Position numbers and translations under genes: made by a program. DNA of 33,023 nucleotides from Haplosporangium gracile (lineage: Eukaryota > Mortierellomycota > Mortierellomycetes > Mortierellales > Mortierellaceae): contig JAAAUF010000445.1 in the NCBI GenBank assembly GCA_015499985.1, positions 1-33,023 of the forward strand, read 5' to 3'. The notes below the pieces were generated by a model. That model was not told the DNA's origin. It searched no databases and saw nothing but the letters and a program-made list of their open reading frames with translations. This document shows positions 1-10,159 of the stretch, in pieces (the first letter of the stretch is position 1; each line of letters begins with the position of its first letter).

Positions 1-162
1 TTCAGTAAGCGTTGGATTGTTCACCCACAAATAGGGAACAAGACCTGGGGTTTAGACCGCCGTGGGACAGGTTATCAACATACGCTGGTTCGATTTCACA
101 GCCACTTTTTCACTAGTTTGATAATCACAGATCAATGCGATGTTGAAAAACTCTCACCGATG

Positions 163-1934
163 TCAATCGATTTTATTAGCTTTGGAGGGGACGGCTATTC
201 TCTGCTTGATTGCATTCAAGCGTTCGACCAATTCTGGATGGTTTCGATGGTACATAGAATAGAACCAATCAGGGTTCATGTTTCCTAAGTTCTTGAGCTG
301 AAGTTTGGTCAGACCAGTTGACAAAGAGGGAGCGTAGCCCAAGTCACATGCAAAAGCATCAGCTAGGAACTCGTAGTGCCGTGAAACTGTGTTTCCAGCG
401 AATCCGGTAACTTTTGAGATAGGTGTGTATAGGTACTCAAACAGAATGTATCCGACCAGCGTTGGAGCCGAGTTTGTAAACCCAAAGGACGTAAACAGAC
501 CCCTGTTGTTTATCATTCGTGAGAACAAGAAGAACGCGAAGAAGATTTCGGAGAGGGAGCCAACAAGCAGTGCTAATGAATGGCTGTAATTCCAATGCCC
601 TAGCTCGTGTGCTAAAAAATATGATACCAGAGGTTAGGTCAGTAAGATGAAAAGTCGGATAACCTCATGCTCAACACAATAGACATTAATGTGGTTATTT
701 ACCAAGAACAGCGCAAGTTCCATCATTGTTTAAGTGCTCCAGCAAAGTGTCGAACAAAACAATGCGTCTGCTTTTGAAGAACCCGTAGAAGTATGCATTG
801 GAATGGCCTGAACGCTTGCTGCCGTCTACAACAAACAGTTTTTGTAGTGGGAACTGAACGCGTCTCGTGAGAGCCTCAATCATCGAGCGCAATTCATTTT
901 TCGGAAGTGACGCGAATTTGTTGAATAAATGTTGGATAAGAGTTGGATAGACAATGGTCATAAGGAGCTGGAATGCGACGCTATCAAATGTGGAGGTCAT
1001 AATCGTAAAATAGAGGTTAGCAGTTGAGCGATATCACAACGTGAGCAATACTAACACCACTTCAACCTCTTTGGGCGGTCTCTGCTTACACAAACAGCCA
1101 GGCGTAAATGTAAAAGGTGGCGCCTCCCATCTTGAAGATTTTTATCAGGCCTACATAGAATGGCGTCTCAATGACGGCTTTAACGAGAGTCGTCACGACA
1201 AGATCCCTCATAAACAGCCTCCCGCTTTGCTTGTTGAATCCATGTCTCTCCTCGACAAGAAAGATCCTATAGAGTTCAGAGGATAGCTCAAGTAACACCT
1301 CAATGGCACTTTTGATCTGGAAAAAGATAAGCGATTGTATGATCTATATATTTTCACAAGCAATAATCAGTGACAACTGAGTTAGCCAGCCTGCTGTATG
1401 AAAACAGCACTGCTATACTTTCCTTAAATCGAAATAGTCCAATACCTCATTATCAGTTTCGAAACCAAACAGACCGACCATGATCCCTCTGGAAAGATCC
1501 CAAAGCCATGGCAGAACATTATGAGTCAGCCACAGCGTCTCCAAAATCAACGAGAAGGCTGCCTTGGCAAAACTGAAACGTGATTTGTCGCGTCCATACG
1601 CCTGCGCTCTGTGGAACTGTACTTCGGAGACATACCCCTTCAAAGTCTCGGGAAGCGATTTCGAGCACAAATTCTGGTAGTGGCGGCGCCTAAAATACAA
1701 CCCCATGGGACAAGACAGTATAAAAGCGGTTTTTCAATGTTAAGTTTATCAGACGCACTATAGCAGAGGTTGTTATTCAAGCACTATCGTGTTTCGTTAT
1801 CCTTACAAGACATATTGCTCCCAGAGGAAGAAAAAGTATTTGCAACCAAGGACAAGATATTTATAAGGGACTGCATCTCCCTCTTGTCGTGAAAGTAAGA
1901 GGCGGTAGAGGTTGTCAAAGGCTGCAGCGGGCAT
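163..1934 (-). CDS. STE24: CAAX prenyl protease 1 (Ste24 family zinc metalloprotease), five exons
   Basis: Spliced coding exons on the minus strand are 1934-1807, 1689-1419, 1343-1090, 980-703 and 611-163. All four introns are GT-AG (117, 75, 109 and 91 bp), and phases join without a break to give 459 residues, close to the roughly 450-475 usual for Ste24. Family marks are FNKQ (exon 3), VDGSKRSGHSNAYFYGF (exon 4), the zinc-binding HELGH at residues 312-316, split by intron 4 just upstream, and the third-ligand region EFLADAF with Glu391. Hydrophobic stretches between these blocks fit the multi-spanning membrane fold. Known role: endoproteolysis of prenylated CAAX proteins such as fungal a-type mating pheromone, and clearing of jammed translocons, in ER and inner nuclear membranes. 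The ATG at 1934-1932 is preferred because it opens a typical N-terminus (MPAAAFDNLYRLLLSRQ). The spliced frame is intact. Function is inferred from family motifs. Confidence 0.95.
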
Positions 1935-1998
1935 TGTGCTATTTGAGAAGATATGGGTAATTGAACGTAATCTAATGGGGACTATTTATTGAACCCCT

Positions 1999-2006
1999 CT
2001 TATATA
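1999..2006 (-). promoter_or_regulatory. TATA-box candidate for STE24
   Basis: The minus strand reads TATATAAG here, about 65-70 bases upstream of the STE24 ATG. Position and sequence fit a core promoter. There is no transcription-start evidence. Confidence 0.4.
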
Positions 2007-2285
2007 CTTTAGTAGTTTGCAAGGAAAATAGAAGCAGCTTGTCATCACGGACTATACTTGAAGCAATGACAGTAGAGTTTTGCTGGTGATTTGCGAGGGA
2101 ATAAGTAACATGTGCGTGAGTGAAGCATGTACAAGTGAGGGCTCTTAATTTTTGCAAGTTGTTCAAAGAGCCAAGGTGCAGCTTTTGCCTTTTGGGCCAC
2201 AAACTGCTCACTGGCATAGATCACATAGTTCCAGTTCGTTAAAGAAAAAAAGATGCTGCACTTAGTCCACACAACAAAGTACCAT

Positions 2286-2309
2286 CATGATAGTCATTAT
2301 GATAGTCAC
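2286..2309 (+). repeat. 12-bp tandem direct repeat, two copies
   Basis: CATGATAGTCAT is followed directly by TATGATAGTCAC, sharing ATGATAGTCA at 12-bp spacing. It lies in the STE24/secreted-protein intergenic region. It may be a paired binding site or a chance duplication. Confidence 0.5.
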
Positions 2310-3004
2310 CGTGCTTGGTTGGGCTCGGGACCATATGACCGGTAGTCTAAAATTTTGGCGAAGCAGGACTGAAGAGAAAAGTGTCACAAGATATCAAGCT
2401 ACACCTACATAAGTCGATCGTATTTATTCTCAAATGACGGAAAAACTTAAGTGAAATGGGCGTGAAATTGACAGTGGAGATGTTTTGGCGATAAAACAAA
2501 CATGAAATTAATGAGTGAAGTGAAAGAAATTTAGTTTATTCCTTCTTTTCCTTGGCCCTAATCGGATCTTTTAGACTGATAGCTTGATCAGGCACAGGCC
2601 TATGGTTAATTCAATTCATTAGTCAAAAAAGATGAGAGATTTACCCCCAGAACGCAAATGACTAAAATGAAGACTGAAATAAATATTGACATAGAGAGGA
2701 ACATGGAGAGAGAGGGATGGCAAAGAAGGACTCGAACAAAAGGAAAAGGTGGAACACAGGAAAATATGCCGATGTTCATAATTATGACCAATTAGCTCTC
2801 CAGTTGTGATGTTTGTGAACAGTTTCTTCACCAATCGTAACTAGTTTCTCTCCCAGATGAAGTTTATGGTAGAACATTGAGCATTATGGATCCTTACGAC
2901 TATAGAAGGACGACTTTTGCCCCTAAAAAGAGCACTATACACATCCAACACCTATCCACTCAACACACCCAGCCTCGTGAGCCCTGTCTTCTGTACCTCT
3001 TAAG

Positions 3005-3011
3005 TATATAA
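3005..3011 (+). promoter_or_regulatory. TATA box of the secreted-protein gene
   Basis: TATATAA lies 90 bases upstream of the ATG at 3101, followed by a short A/C-rich leader. The arrangement is typical of a strongly regulated fungal gene. Confidence 0.5.
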
Positions 3012-3100
3012 TCGCAAGTTCAGCTCTTTCTCATTGACACGTTGAACTAACCATAAGTCTTGCAACGAAACAACATTTAATATCTATACACCTATCAAAA

Positions 3101-3511
3101 ATGATGCCGAAGATTGCCTCTATCATTACTGTCATGTTGCTTGCCGCCTCGTCTACTGCACACCCTATCGAGGAGATCAAGTCAAGCGCTCACACTGGTG
3201 TCGATATTGTTTCATACAATCTCGTTGATGGCAAGGCCGAGTCCAACGTATACTACGGACTCCAACTCGGCGACTACTGCTGCATCGGTATCTGTACTGC
3301 GGGAGGGACTCTCGAGAACGACGCTCATCATTATTCATTGGACGCGGTGAACCCTGATAACCTCATTATCCGGGCTGAGAAAGAAGTCAACGCTTTGATT
3401 ACTGTCAACAAACTTGCTGGAGCCTTTGATGTTGCGCAAACCATTGAACCTGATGTCACTTGCATTGGAGTTAGGATCGGAAACTGCTGCTTTGGAATTT
3501 GCGTTTTGTAG
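3101..3511 (+). CDS. Small secreted cysteine-rich protein with duplicated CC-x3-C motif
   Basis: This single-exon frame encodes 136 residues. The start is ATGATG in an A-rich context after a TATATAA box, and an AATAAA lies about 90 bases after the stop, so the unit looks like a complete transcribed gene. Residues 1-20 form a signal peptide (short basic start, hydrophobic IITVMLLAAS core, STA at the likely cleavage site). The mature part has seven cysteines. Two similar blocks are visible: GLQLGDYCCIGIC (Cys60, 61, 65) and GVRIGNCCFGIC (Cys129, 130, 134), with a further Cys121. The second block ends two residues from the C-terminus. No transmembrane segment follows. I do not recognise the family. 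By architecture it resembles small secreted or effector-like fungal proteins, but role and target are unknown. An odd cysteine count leaves room for one free thiol or for dimerisation. Confidence 0.8.
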   Translation: MMPKIASIITVMLLAASSTAHPIEEIKSSAHTGVDIVSYNLVDGKAESNVYYGLQLGDYCCIGICTAGGTLENDAHHYSLDAVNPDNLIIRAEKEVNALITVNKLAGAFDVAQTIEPDVTCIGVRIGNCCFGICVL

Positions 3512-3598
3512 AGAAAAAATGACTTGGACAGATATCCTTTTTTTGGCCCTGTTATGCACAATCGAAACCTGCAACCTGCACCCTGCATGGCACACATA

Positions 3599-3604
3599 AA
3601 TAAA
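3599..3604 (+). terminator. Polyadenylation signal of the secreted-protein gene
   Basis: AATAAA lies about 88 bases after the stop codon at 3509-3511 and is followed by a T/C-rich stretch. Confidence 0.5.
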
Positions 3605-3988
3605 GAAAGCTTCACTTTCCTTTCACACCTTCACTCTCTCAATCCAATCCTTTTCTCTCTTACCTCTCTCACTTTGCTATAAAATAATGAGACAAAGGGA
3701 GGGTTTCTATTAGACACGCTTGTATGCTTTATAGCTGCCATTGTTGCTCAGTAGGAGGGTCGAGGTCAGAGTTATAGGACCGCTGTGAAGTCTTCAATCG
3801 GTACAAGGGGGAAAAGGGTTGTAAGATTGCAGGTCAAGGAGATGGCGGTAATGGTGTCCTAACGAATCAAACGAAACTGTAGCGTGCCAGCAAAACTCTT
3901 GTCAGTTTTACTCTTCGTCCAGGAAGTTATGTGTAAAATGCAGCACAGATCAGTCCACTAGAGCACTATTGTGGAGAAGCAATGTGAA
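3605..3988. other. Intergenic, no gene seen
   Basis: Downstream flank of the secreted-protein gene. It starts with a CT-rich block (3610-3675). I see no open frame of note, no RNA gene and no clear repeat before the CAAAACCT array begins. Confidence 0.5.
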
Positions 3989-3989
3989 A

Positions 3990-4260
3990 TAGAGAGGGAA
4001 AAGATCAAGAGATCAAAACGTCAAGGGAAAAGGCCGCTGGGTCAAAACCTTAACAAAGATAAGATACAGCGAGGAAAAAAAAAACCAACTGTTAGGCTAA
4101 AACCTCTATAATACAAGTGATTGCGAGGGAAAAGACATGAAGGAAAAAAGACGGTATTGTCCAAAACCTCGTAGAAAATGATAGAGGGGAAAGATTCATG
4201 GTCGAAACCTCTATTTGTTAGAAGGACAAAAGACATGGTAGTCAAAACCTTCGTTGTGAT
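3990..4260 (+). repeat. Degenerate CAAAACCT / GGGAAAAG repeat array
   Basis: A GTCAAAACCT-like block recurs at 4012 (ATCAAAACG), 4041 (GTCAAAACCT), 4096 (CTAAAACCT), 4160 (CCAAAACCT), 4201 (GTCGAAACCT) and 4241 (GTCAAAACCT). Each block is preceded by an A/G-rich block such as GAGGGAAAAG or GAGGGGAAAG, and several carry GACATG or TTCATG between the two. Spacing is uneven, roughly 30-65 bases. This fits an old, decayed tandem repeat or a cluster of protein-binding sites. I do not recognise the unit. Confidence 0.6.
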
Positions 4261-4562
4261 GATACATCCTGCGGAGAGCAGTGATACCTAACCCATCGAA
4301 TACATCGGAAAAGAGGTGATATCCTCAGCTCCTTTTTTAAAACCAGCGAATAGCTCTTTGTCATCTTATGTGGTGATTTTTTTTTTTCGCGTAACGGGTT
4401 ACAGGGAGAGATTGGTTATAAGCGTGACGTTTAAACCTGCCTTTTAGCAAATTTCACTTTTTTTTCTTTGTCCCACTAAAATGCACAAAAGAGGGAAGAG
4501 AATAACGAATCTCCTAAATTTTTTTTCTTGAATCCGACATCATCGTCGAGCATCCCCTTTGA

Positions 4563-4898
4563 TGGACCAATTTCCAAGTGGCATTTGCTTCACGGATTGA
4601 TAAGCTCCAGGAGCAAAAAGTGGATGTGGCTGTTCCTTTCACCAACGATCCTCTTTTTCATGGTTACTTTGTGGGGCTTCTCGTTGCTCAATTTTCTTTA
4701 AATACGAAGGGAAAGCTGACGATGAACAAAATGCCTGTAAAAATCTGGTCAAAAAATCAACCAGAAACCATTGAAGGGATAGGCATGTACAACACAAAGA
4801 GCTCTCTAGTTCGATCCAAGCAATGCTGGGCTCTGGTGTTGCTACTTGCAAACGCACTAAATTCTATTTGTCATGTCCTCCCAGGGGGCCCCAGGTAG
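4563..4898 (+). CDS. Orphan open frame, possible gene fragment
   Basis: A stop-free frame runs from 4563 to the TAG at 4896-4898 (about 111 codons). It has no ATG near its 5' end: the first in-frame ATG falls inside, in KLTMNKMPVK. The peptide is not low-complexity (KLQEQKVDVAVPFTNDP, GYFVGLLVAQFSL), and most of it looks like ordinary globular protein. I cannot assign a family. It may be the last exon of an unrecognised gene, a decayed remnant of a mobile or duplicated gene, or chance. Codon use is not strongly GC-biased, unlike the surrounding household genes, which favours a remnant or non-coding DNA. Confidence 0.25.
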   Translation, partial: WTNFQVAFASRIDKLQEQKVDVAVPFTNDPLFHGYFVGLLVAQFSLNTKGKLTMNKMPVKIWSKNQPETIEGIGMYNTKSSLVRSKQCWALVLLLANALNSICHVLPGGPR

Positions 4899-5795
4899 AG
4901 AGTGAGAAAGGAATCAAAAAAGTCGATGGCGTCCGTCATGTTTGTTTCTCGATTTTAAAAAATACGAAAAAAAAGTATGAGACAACAAGGAGCTGACGCC
5001 AAGTAAGGGAGAGACGCCAAGTAGTAAATGGTAGTAATGCAAGTTCTTAGCGCGGTTAGGCGCCGCAATATCAACTCTGCTACTCAAAAAATGTAGTGAG
5101 AAGGAAATGGTGATAAAAAAGAACGAGCCGGTCCAACTGGGCTCTTGCGAGATTACACTAATGGAGATGCCCATGTCCTCTCTCCATTTTTCGCGCCCTT
5201 TCTGCCGTGCTTGACTGATATTTCCTTTGATGATGCCCTTTTGTCTTCTTTCTTGTCCTGCAGTCTTAGTGTTTAACCTAGACTGTAATGATAACAATCT
5301 TTCTTGTCCAGCGACAAGGACCTAAGAAATGTATGAGAGCCGCTTATTGTCACGTTCTCATAGATGTCAGGATTCTAAGGATCGCACACGTAAGACGCAA
5401 AATAAATTGCCAAAATAATGGGGGTAGAGTGGCGGGGGATTGATTTGGTGTTGCTATTTCGTGTTTAATTCCATGTGCGTGTGTTGTTTCTATGATGATA
5501 TCCCGAAAAATAAATGACATTGTGTCAGGGCACCACGGCGGGTTGTGAGATTTGGTCCGTTGTTTTCCGTGATTCCGTATGATGAGTCGAGGTAAAAAAA
5601 GGTGATGAGTGATTGTGGTATGGTTTGATGTGCTGCTGATGTTGATGTTCGTTGGCTGGAGAGAGAAAGAGAGCGAAAGAGTAAGTGCTGACTGGCTGAT
5701 AAGCAGGCAAGATATTGTTCCTGCACCGATATCCTCGTCCTGTTCTTTGTCGTCTCGCTCGCTTGTACCGGTCCGTCCGTGCCTTCCGGTCCACA
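4899..5795. other. Intergenic, no gene seen
   Basis: Convergent space between the orphan frame and mL58. Open frames on either strand overlap one another and have no recognisable content. There is no RNA gene or structured repeat that I can support. Confidence 0.5.
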
Positions 5796-6389
5796 TTACC
5801 AGAGCTCACGACGCTTCTGGCGCTGGGAAACAATCTCCTGACCCTTCCAACCCTTTCTGTCAAACGACCGCTGCTGAGCCTTGATCCGTGCGACCTGGAC
5901 TTCTTTTGAGGCAGGAATGTAGCACTTGACAAACATATTGCTGACGTTGTACTTCTTGGCCAAGTATGAACGAGTGTACTTGGCAGGGTTCTCCAGCCTC
6001 AAAGCCTTCATCTCTGCAATCTGCTCCTCGGATAACTTTGCAAACTCGGGCTTTGCTCCTGCTGCAGACTTTCCTGTGGTTCCTGTGGCGGTGGTTTTGA
6101 GGGCAGGGGGCAGGTCGGGGTGGGAAAGAGGGGTGGAAGCTGTCCGTGAGGAGACGGATGCTGGAGAGGGGTGTGCGGATGAGAGGATCGAGGTTGTGGG
6201 GCCGGCGGTAGGGCGACGGATGAAGAGTGAGCCGTCCTTGAGGGGGGTTGCATCCTGCTCGGACTGGACTTTGTGGCGGAGACGATAGTGGCGAGGGAAC
6301 AATGTGCGGGTGATGTTGGTGGCGTAGCCACGGGCCAATACTGGTGCGGCGGCGGAGGCGGCCTTGCCCTGGAGTGTGAGCTTGAACAT
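5796..6389 (-). CDS. MRPL20: Mitochondrial large-subunit ribosomal protein mL58 (fungal Mrpl20 family)
   Basis: An uninterrupted 197-codon frame with ATG at 6389-6387 and TAA at 5798-5796. The N-terminus (MFKLTLQGKAASAAAPVLARGYATN) is basic, Ser/Ala-rich and lacks acidic residues, as expected of a mitochondrial presequence. NITRTLFPRHYRLRHKVQ follows, then a low-complexity Ser/Thr/Pro/Ala linker (about residues 60-112). The conserved C-terminal block (about 115-197) includes KLSEEQIAEMKALR, KYTRSYLAKKYNVSNMFV and a very basic end (RKGWKG, QRQKRRELW). This matches fungal MRP-L20/mL58, whose yeast member is about 195 residues and is a component of the mitochondrial 54S subunit. The linker appears expanded for the family. 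No intron is needed. Identification is by motif memory, not alignment. Confidence 0.85.
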   Translation of the reverse strand: MFKLTLQGKAASAAAPVLARGYATNITRTLFPRHYRLRHKVQSEQDATPLKDGSLFIRRPTAGPTTSILSSAHPSPASVSSRTASTPLSHPDLPPALKTTATGTTGKSAAGAKPEFAKLSEEQIAEMKALRLENPAKYTRSYLAKKYNVSNMFVKCYIPASKEVQVARIKAQQRSFDRKGWKGQEIVSQRQKRRELW

Positions 6390-9100
6390 TATAGTCGGAT
6401 GTGTCGGGATGTTGTTTTGTTCCTGAAAAAGAGTGGTGCTAATGGTTCATGACAAGGGAGTCAGCTTCGGGGGTATAAGAGTGATCGTGTTGGAAGAGGG
6501 GGGTGGAGTGTTTACTGTGGCTTAGATCACACTCAGCAGTCACTTTGTCAGGATGAAATGTCGCGTCAATGATCTGATAAAGCGCCATTTCTATCAGTCT
6601 CAATGTGTCTTCATCATATTGCACGCTGCGCCATACTAACAAATGTCGATCCTGCGTGCATGTTATCGATGAATCTAGTTCTCTTATCACTTTCTCTCTC
6701 AAAAAAATCTCACAGCTCAAATTTCAGAAGTAGCCCGACAGTAGTCAGACTGGGTGTGCGAAATCTGACTGGGTAGTCAATACGCTGCCGGAATGGCGTA
6801 GAAGCAGAGCGGGTCTAACAAAATCACTCTCAATAAAAAATTATCCCCAACCACAACATACTTGCCTTCAGGTTGTCAAAATCACAGTCCCCGTCCACTC
6901 TCTCTCTCCTCAAAGAAGGTTACTTGGCGCTTTGTTGTTGTGCATATATGCATTATGAAATTTATCCACGGAGACGTACGGACGGCCTGGACAGGCGCAA
7001 AATGCTCAACAAAAAAAAAAAAAAACGACGCACTATTTAACCCCACCAACAACCTCAACGGCCAGGCACAAAAGGAACAGAGAAGCAACCAGTACGGCAA
7101 AAGGCCCGGAAATGACGTAGCCACGAATGCAAAGCAAAGCAAAGCAAGCACGAAAAGAAAATATAATAAACGAGCCAAGACCCATTTTCCAGTTAACTTT
7201 TTTCTATGTCTTTACATGCAGAAGAAAAAAAACTTTGTCTTTGGTGTCTTGCACGATTGAGATATTATGCCGAAGGAAAATTATCGTTGTTGGCTGTTTA
7301 ATTATTGTTTTTTCATTCTTTCCATCGACTCTCCTTAGTCTTTTCGATTAGTATCTCCCTTCAAGGAACAAAAGAAAAAAAGTGGATCCCCTTCTGGCCG
7401 AGAGAAAGAGAGAGGAGAGAGAGAGAGAGAGATGTCAAGAGTCAATAGAGTCGGACCAACAGACAAAAAAAACATGGAAACACCAATAAAGACAGAGTTG
7501 ATTGTGTGTACGACTGGTCTGTGAGTTGAATATCCATTAAAGAGGAGACCCGCTTATTTCGCTCCGTTATTCTCTCCGTCTATTCCTCTAGAACCCACTC
7601 GCAATATCGGGGAGGGAAAAAAAATACGATGAGGAAAGGGGAAAGGACCAAGCGGGAGCGTGATCCACTACGGTAAAATAGAGAGGAGAAAAGTCAACGC
7701 GAAAATTACGGAGCTGATTCAAATCTAAGACGGTAAACGATATGTTTTATTCAACCAGGCCTGGTCCATTACGAATTAGAAATAGAAAGTGGCAGAGAGA
7801 GCGTGAAAGTTCAACGCGTAAAAGGATGACATGTCTCCTCCGAAAACTACTCGTCGCGTGTGTGGGCTCTGTTTCTCTTGCAACTTAACCTGATTGTTGT
7901 AGGGGGGATATTTTCTTTTTTTCTTCACAAGACTCAACCACCATAAATGTCTAGATCATTCCTTCGCCTTGTCCTTGCAATTCTCCTTTGTAACATTGGC
8001 GCGCATCATTTTCATTTTCAGCAACCTTGTTAATTTCTTGTTTATTGAACACTCTCAAATATGTACAACCATGCGAAAATGAAAGGGATTAGGGAAAGAA
8101 GAATAGGGAGAGACGAACGATGAATGATGAATAAAGGACAAGAAGGAGGTGCAGAATAAAGAGCCGGACCTCTTTCTCCCCTTTCTTTTTGTTGGAGGGT
8201 CGAGATCCATCGAGCTTATTTCTTTTTATCCAACATCCACCGGGGGCAAAAAAAAAAAAAGAAAGAATAGCTTAGTCGTAGCGTGCTACATTCGCAGTGT
8301 TCATTTCTGGTGTATTCGAGGTCATGCATGCGAGGGAAGAGAGGATCAAAGATTTTGAGGCATTGAGCAGCAGGGGAGGGACGAATGAATGAGAATGGAG
8401 ATCGAGGAAGAGAAGGGAATGGAGAGGAGGGAAGGGAGGAAGGAAGGGCGAGGAAAGAGTGAAGAGGAACGAGTGTGAAGAGGCGGAGGGAATGAGGGGA
8501 GGGAAGAGAGACTGAGGCACCAGGAATGCAACCACATTTGGGGAAAAGGAAGAGTTAAGAAATTCAGGAGAGTCGAGTGTCCAGAGCATTATTTTTTTAG
8601 GTATGCCAACTAATAGAAAAACACAAACACACAAGCAACACACGAGGAAACAAAATCAATGTGATAGAGACCTACGAGAAAGAAAGATGGAAGGGCTCGC
8701 TCAAAATGATATTTTCCCAGTCAAAAAAAGTATGAATACGTGGCATTGACAGTTTTCGTAAGGATCATGGTCGGTATTTGTTTAGCCGAGCTAAAGTGGA
8801 TTTTAAGGGACTGTGGGGAAGGAGGGATGAGAGGAAGAAGGCGAGATAGAACATAGAGGGAGGGTGGTTCATTAGTGCAATTTAGCACTTCCCATTCCGC
8901 GTTGGCATTTTTTTCACCTGTCCTTTGCCCTTTATCTTTTGCACTGACATCAAAGTGTTCTGACAACGAGTAACCCCTTCCCCACTCACGTTCATCTTTC
9001 AGAAGTAGTAGCCAGTCCTTGCCCACATACGCACCCTCAAGTCCATCAAGCGCGTTAAAAAAATACAATATCAATAAAGTTTATCTTCAGTCGGTCTTCA
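6390..9100. other. Gene-free region, proximal to mL58
   Basis: No supported gene. The mL58 5' flank (6390-6900) is ordinary AT-rich sequence. There is an A15 run at about 7011-7025 and a GA microsatellite at 7401-7432. From 8380 to 8520 the + strand is almost pure purine (GGAAGG, GAGGAAG). Frames translated from these parts are biased in S, F, P or R, E, K and are compositional artefacts. Confidence 0.5.
7401..7432 (+). repeat. (GA)n microsatellite
   Basis: An imperfect AGAGAAAGAG start becomes a perfect GA run. Confidence 0.85.
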
Positions 9101-9644
9101 AAGCTAGTCGAAAAAAAATTTAGCCAGCTATTTATCTTCACCATTCGCCTGCCCTCTTGTGTATCCCTTGAAAATCAAATCGAAATCAAGGGGAGGAAGG
9201 AGAGGAAGAGGAGTGAGAGGAAGAGAAACTAAAGAGGAAAGAAGGGAAAAGGAGAAAGAGAATGCTATGTATACCGCGCGCTTTCGCAATGCCCTCACTT
9301 CTTTTTTTTTTCTTTTCTCTCTCTCTTTCTTCCTCATCCTTTTTTTTCTCCTTCTCAATCCAGTCGAGCCCAAGCTCAATTTCTTGCCAGATACAAAAGA
9401 AGGGGAAAGAAAGAAAAGGGCATATCCCAAAGATCCAACTTGATCTGCTTATTGTTCGACTCCTTTCCTCCCATGCCTTATGTTTTCTTTTTTTTATATA
9501 CGAACATGATACAGAACGCAAAATAGATATGCCTGCTTCTGTCTCTCTCACACACACCTACACAGGCACATATTCCTCTTTCTTTCCCCTTTCTTTGCGC
9601 CTCCTTTCCCTCTCCCCCATTAGACGTTATTAAAATGAACAAGG

Positions 9645-9646
9645 AC

Positions 9647-9679
<33 letters not shown>

Positions 9680-9691
9680 GAGGTAGAGAGA
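9645..9691 (+). repeat. (GA)n microsatellite, imperfect
   Basis: GA dinucleotides interrupted by GACAGAGG and AAAG units. Confidence 0.8.
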
Positions 9692-9819
9692 CGCACGGTG
9701 TAACGCATCTGCCCCGGACGGTGCCGACAAAAAAAACTGAATAGAGAGGGCGAGAACATGGTTTTATGAACAAGCTAATGGAACAGAAATAAACCAACAA
9801 ACCAATCAACCAGCCAACG

Positions 9820-9849
9820 AACAAACAAACAAACAAACAAACAAACAAA
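9820..9849 (+). repeat. (ACAA)n microsatellite
   Basis: About seven and a half perfect tetranucleotide units, preceded by related AACCAACAAACC sequence that suggests older, decayed copies. Confidence 0.85.
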
Positions 9850-10100
9850 TAAGCACTACAATGAAATGAACTAATGAACTAATGCACGAGCCACCAAAAA
9901 AATTGTTCGTTTCGAAAAATGCAGTTCGTTGCCTTTCTTTTGCAAAACCTTGCTTTCGAGGGTTCACTACTCTAGGGACACCCACAACAACAGAAGAGAA
10001 AAGAGAAAGGGGTGGGAAGGGGTATGTAACAAACATAAAGTGAAGAAAGGATAGGAAGGGCTAGAACGGAGCTAACAAAACAGAGAGGGAGTTTTAGGTT

Positions 10101-10159
10101 ACGCGTTCTATTTATTTTTTTTATCACGACAATGAAATAAATGAATGGCGGATACGCGT
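10101..10159 (+). promoter_or_regulatory. Pair of ACGCGT (MCB-like) sites
   Basis: GGTTACGCGTT (ACGCGT at 10101-10106) and GATACGCGTT (ACGCGT at 10154-10159) lie 53 bases apart. A related GGTTACGTGTT follows at 10183-10193. ACGCGT is the MluI cell-cycle box bound by MBF-type factors in yeast. No gene start is nearby, so function is speculative. Confidence 0.2.

Larger units (their letters stand above)
1935..3100. other. Divergent intergenic region between STE24 and the secreted-protein gene
   Basis: About 1.17 kb separates two divergent starts. Open frames here (for example minus 2045-2272) have no recognisable family and lack a convincing start context. I see one short tandem repeat (2286-2309) and a TATA-like element for each flanking gene. 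The rest shows nothing I can name. Confidence 0.5.

Noticed and set aside
2715..2745. Minus-strand GTTCGAGTCC, tRNA B-box-like
   Set aside because: The T-stem does not pair and no cloverleaf can be drawn.
4801..4820. GTTCGATCC, a match to a tRNA B-box
   Set aside because: The flanking bases do not form a T-stem, and no A-box or acceptor stem is found at the right distance.
5600..5705. GTGATGA...CTGA spacing resembling a C/D-box snoRNA
   Set aside because: No terminal stem between flanks, and the sequence is repetitive GATG/TGATG; common by chance.
6439..6720. 93-aa minus-strand open frame upstream of mL58
   Set aside because: Non-low-complexity, but no recognisable family and a non-ATG frame opening; its only ATG would leave about 49 residues. 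Not enough to call a gene.
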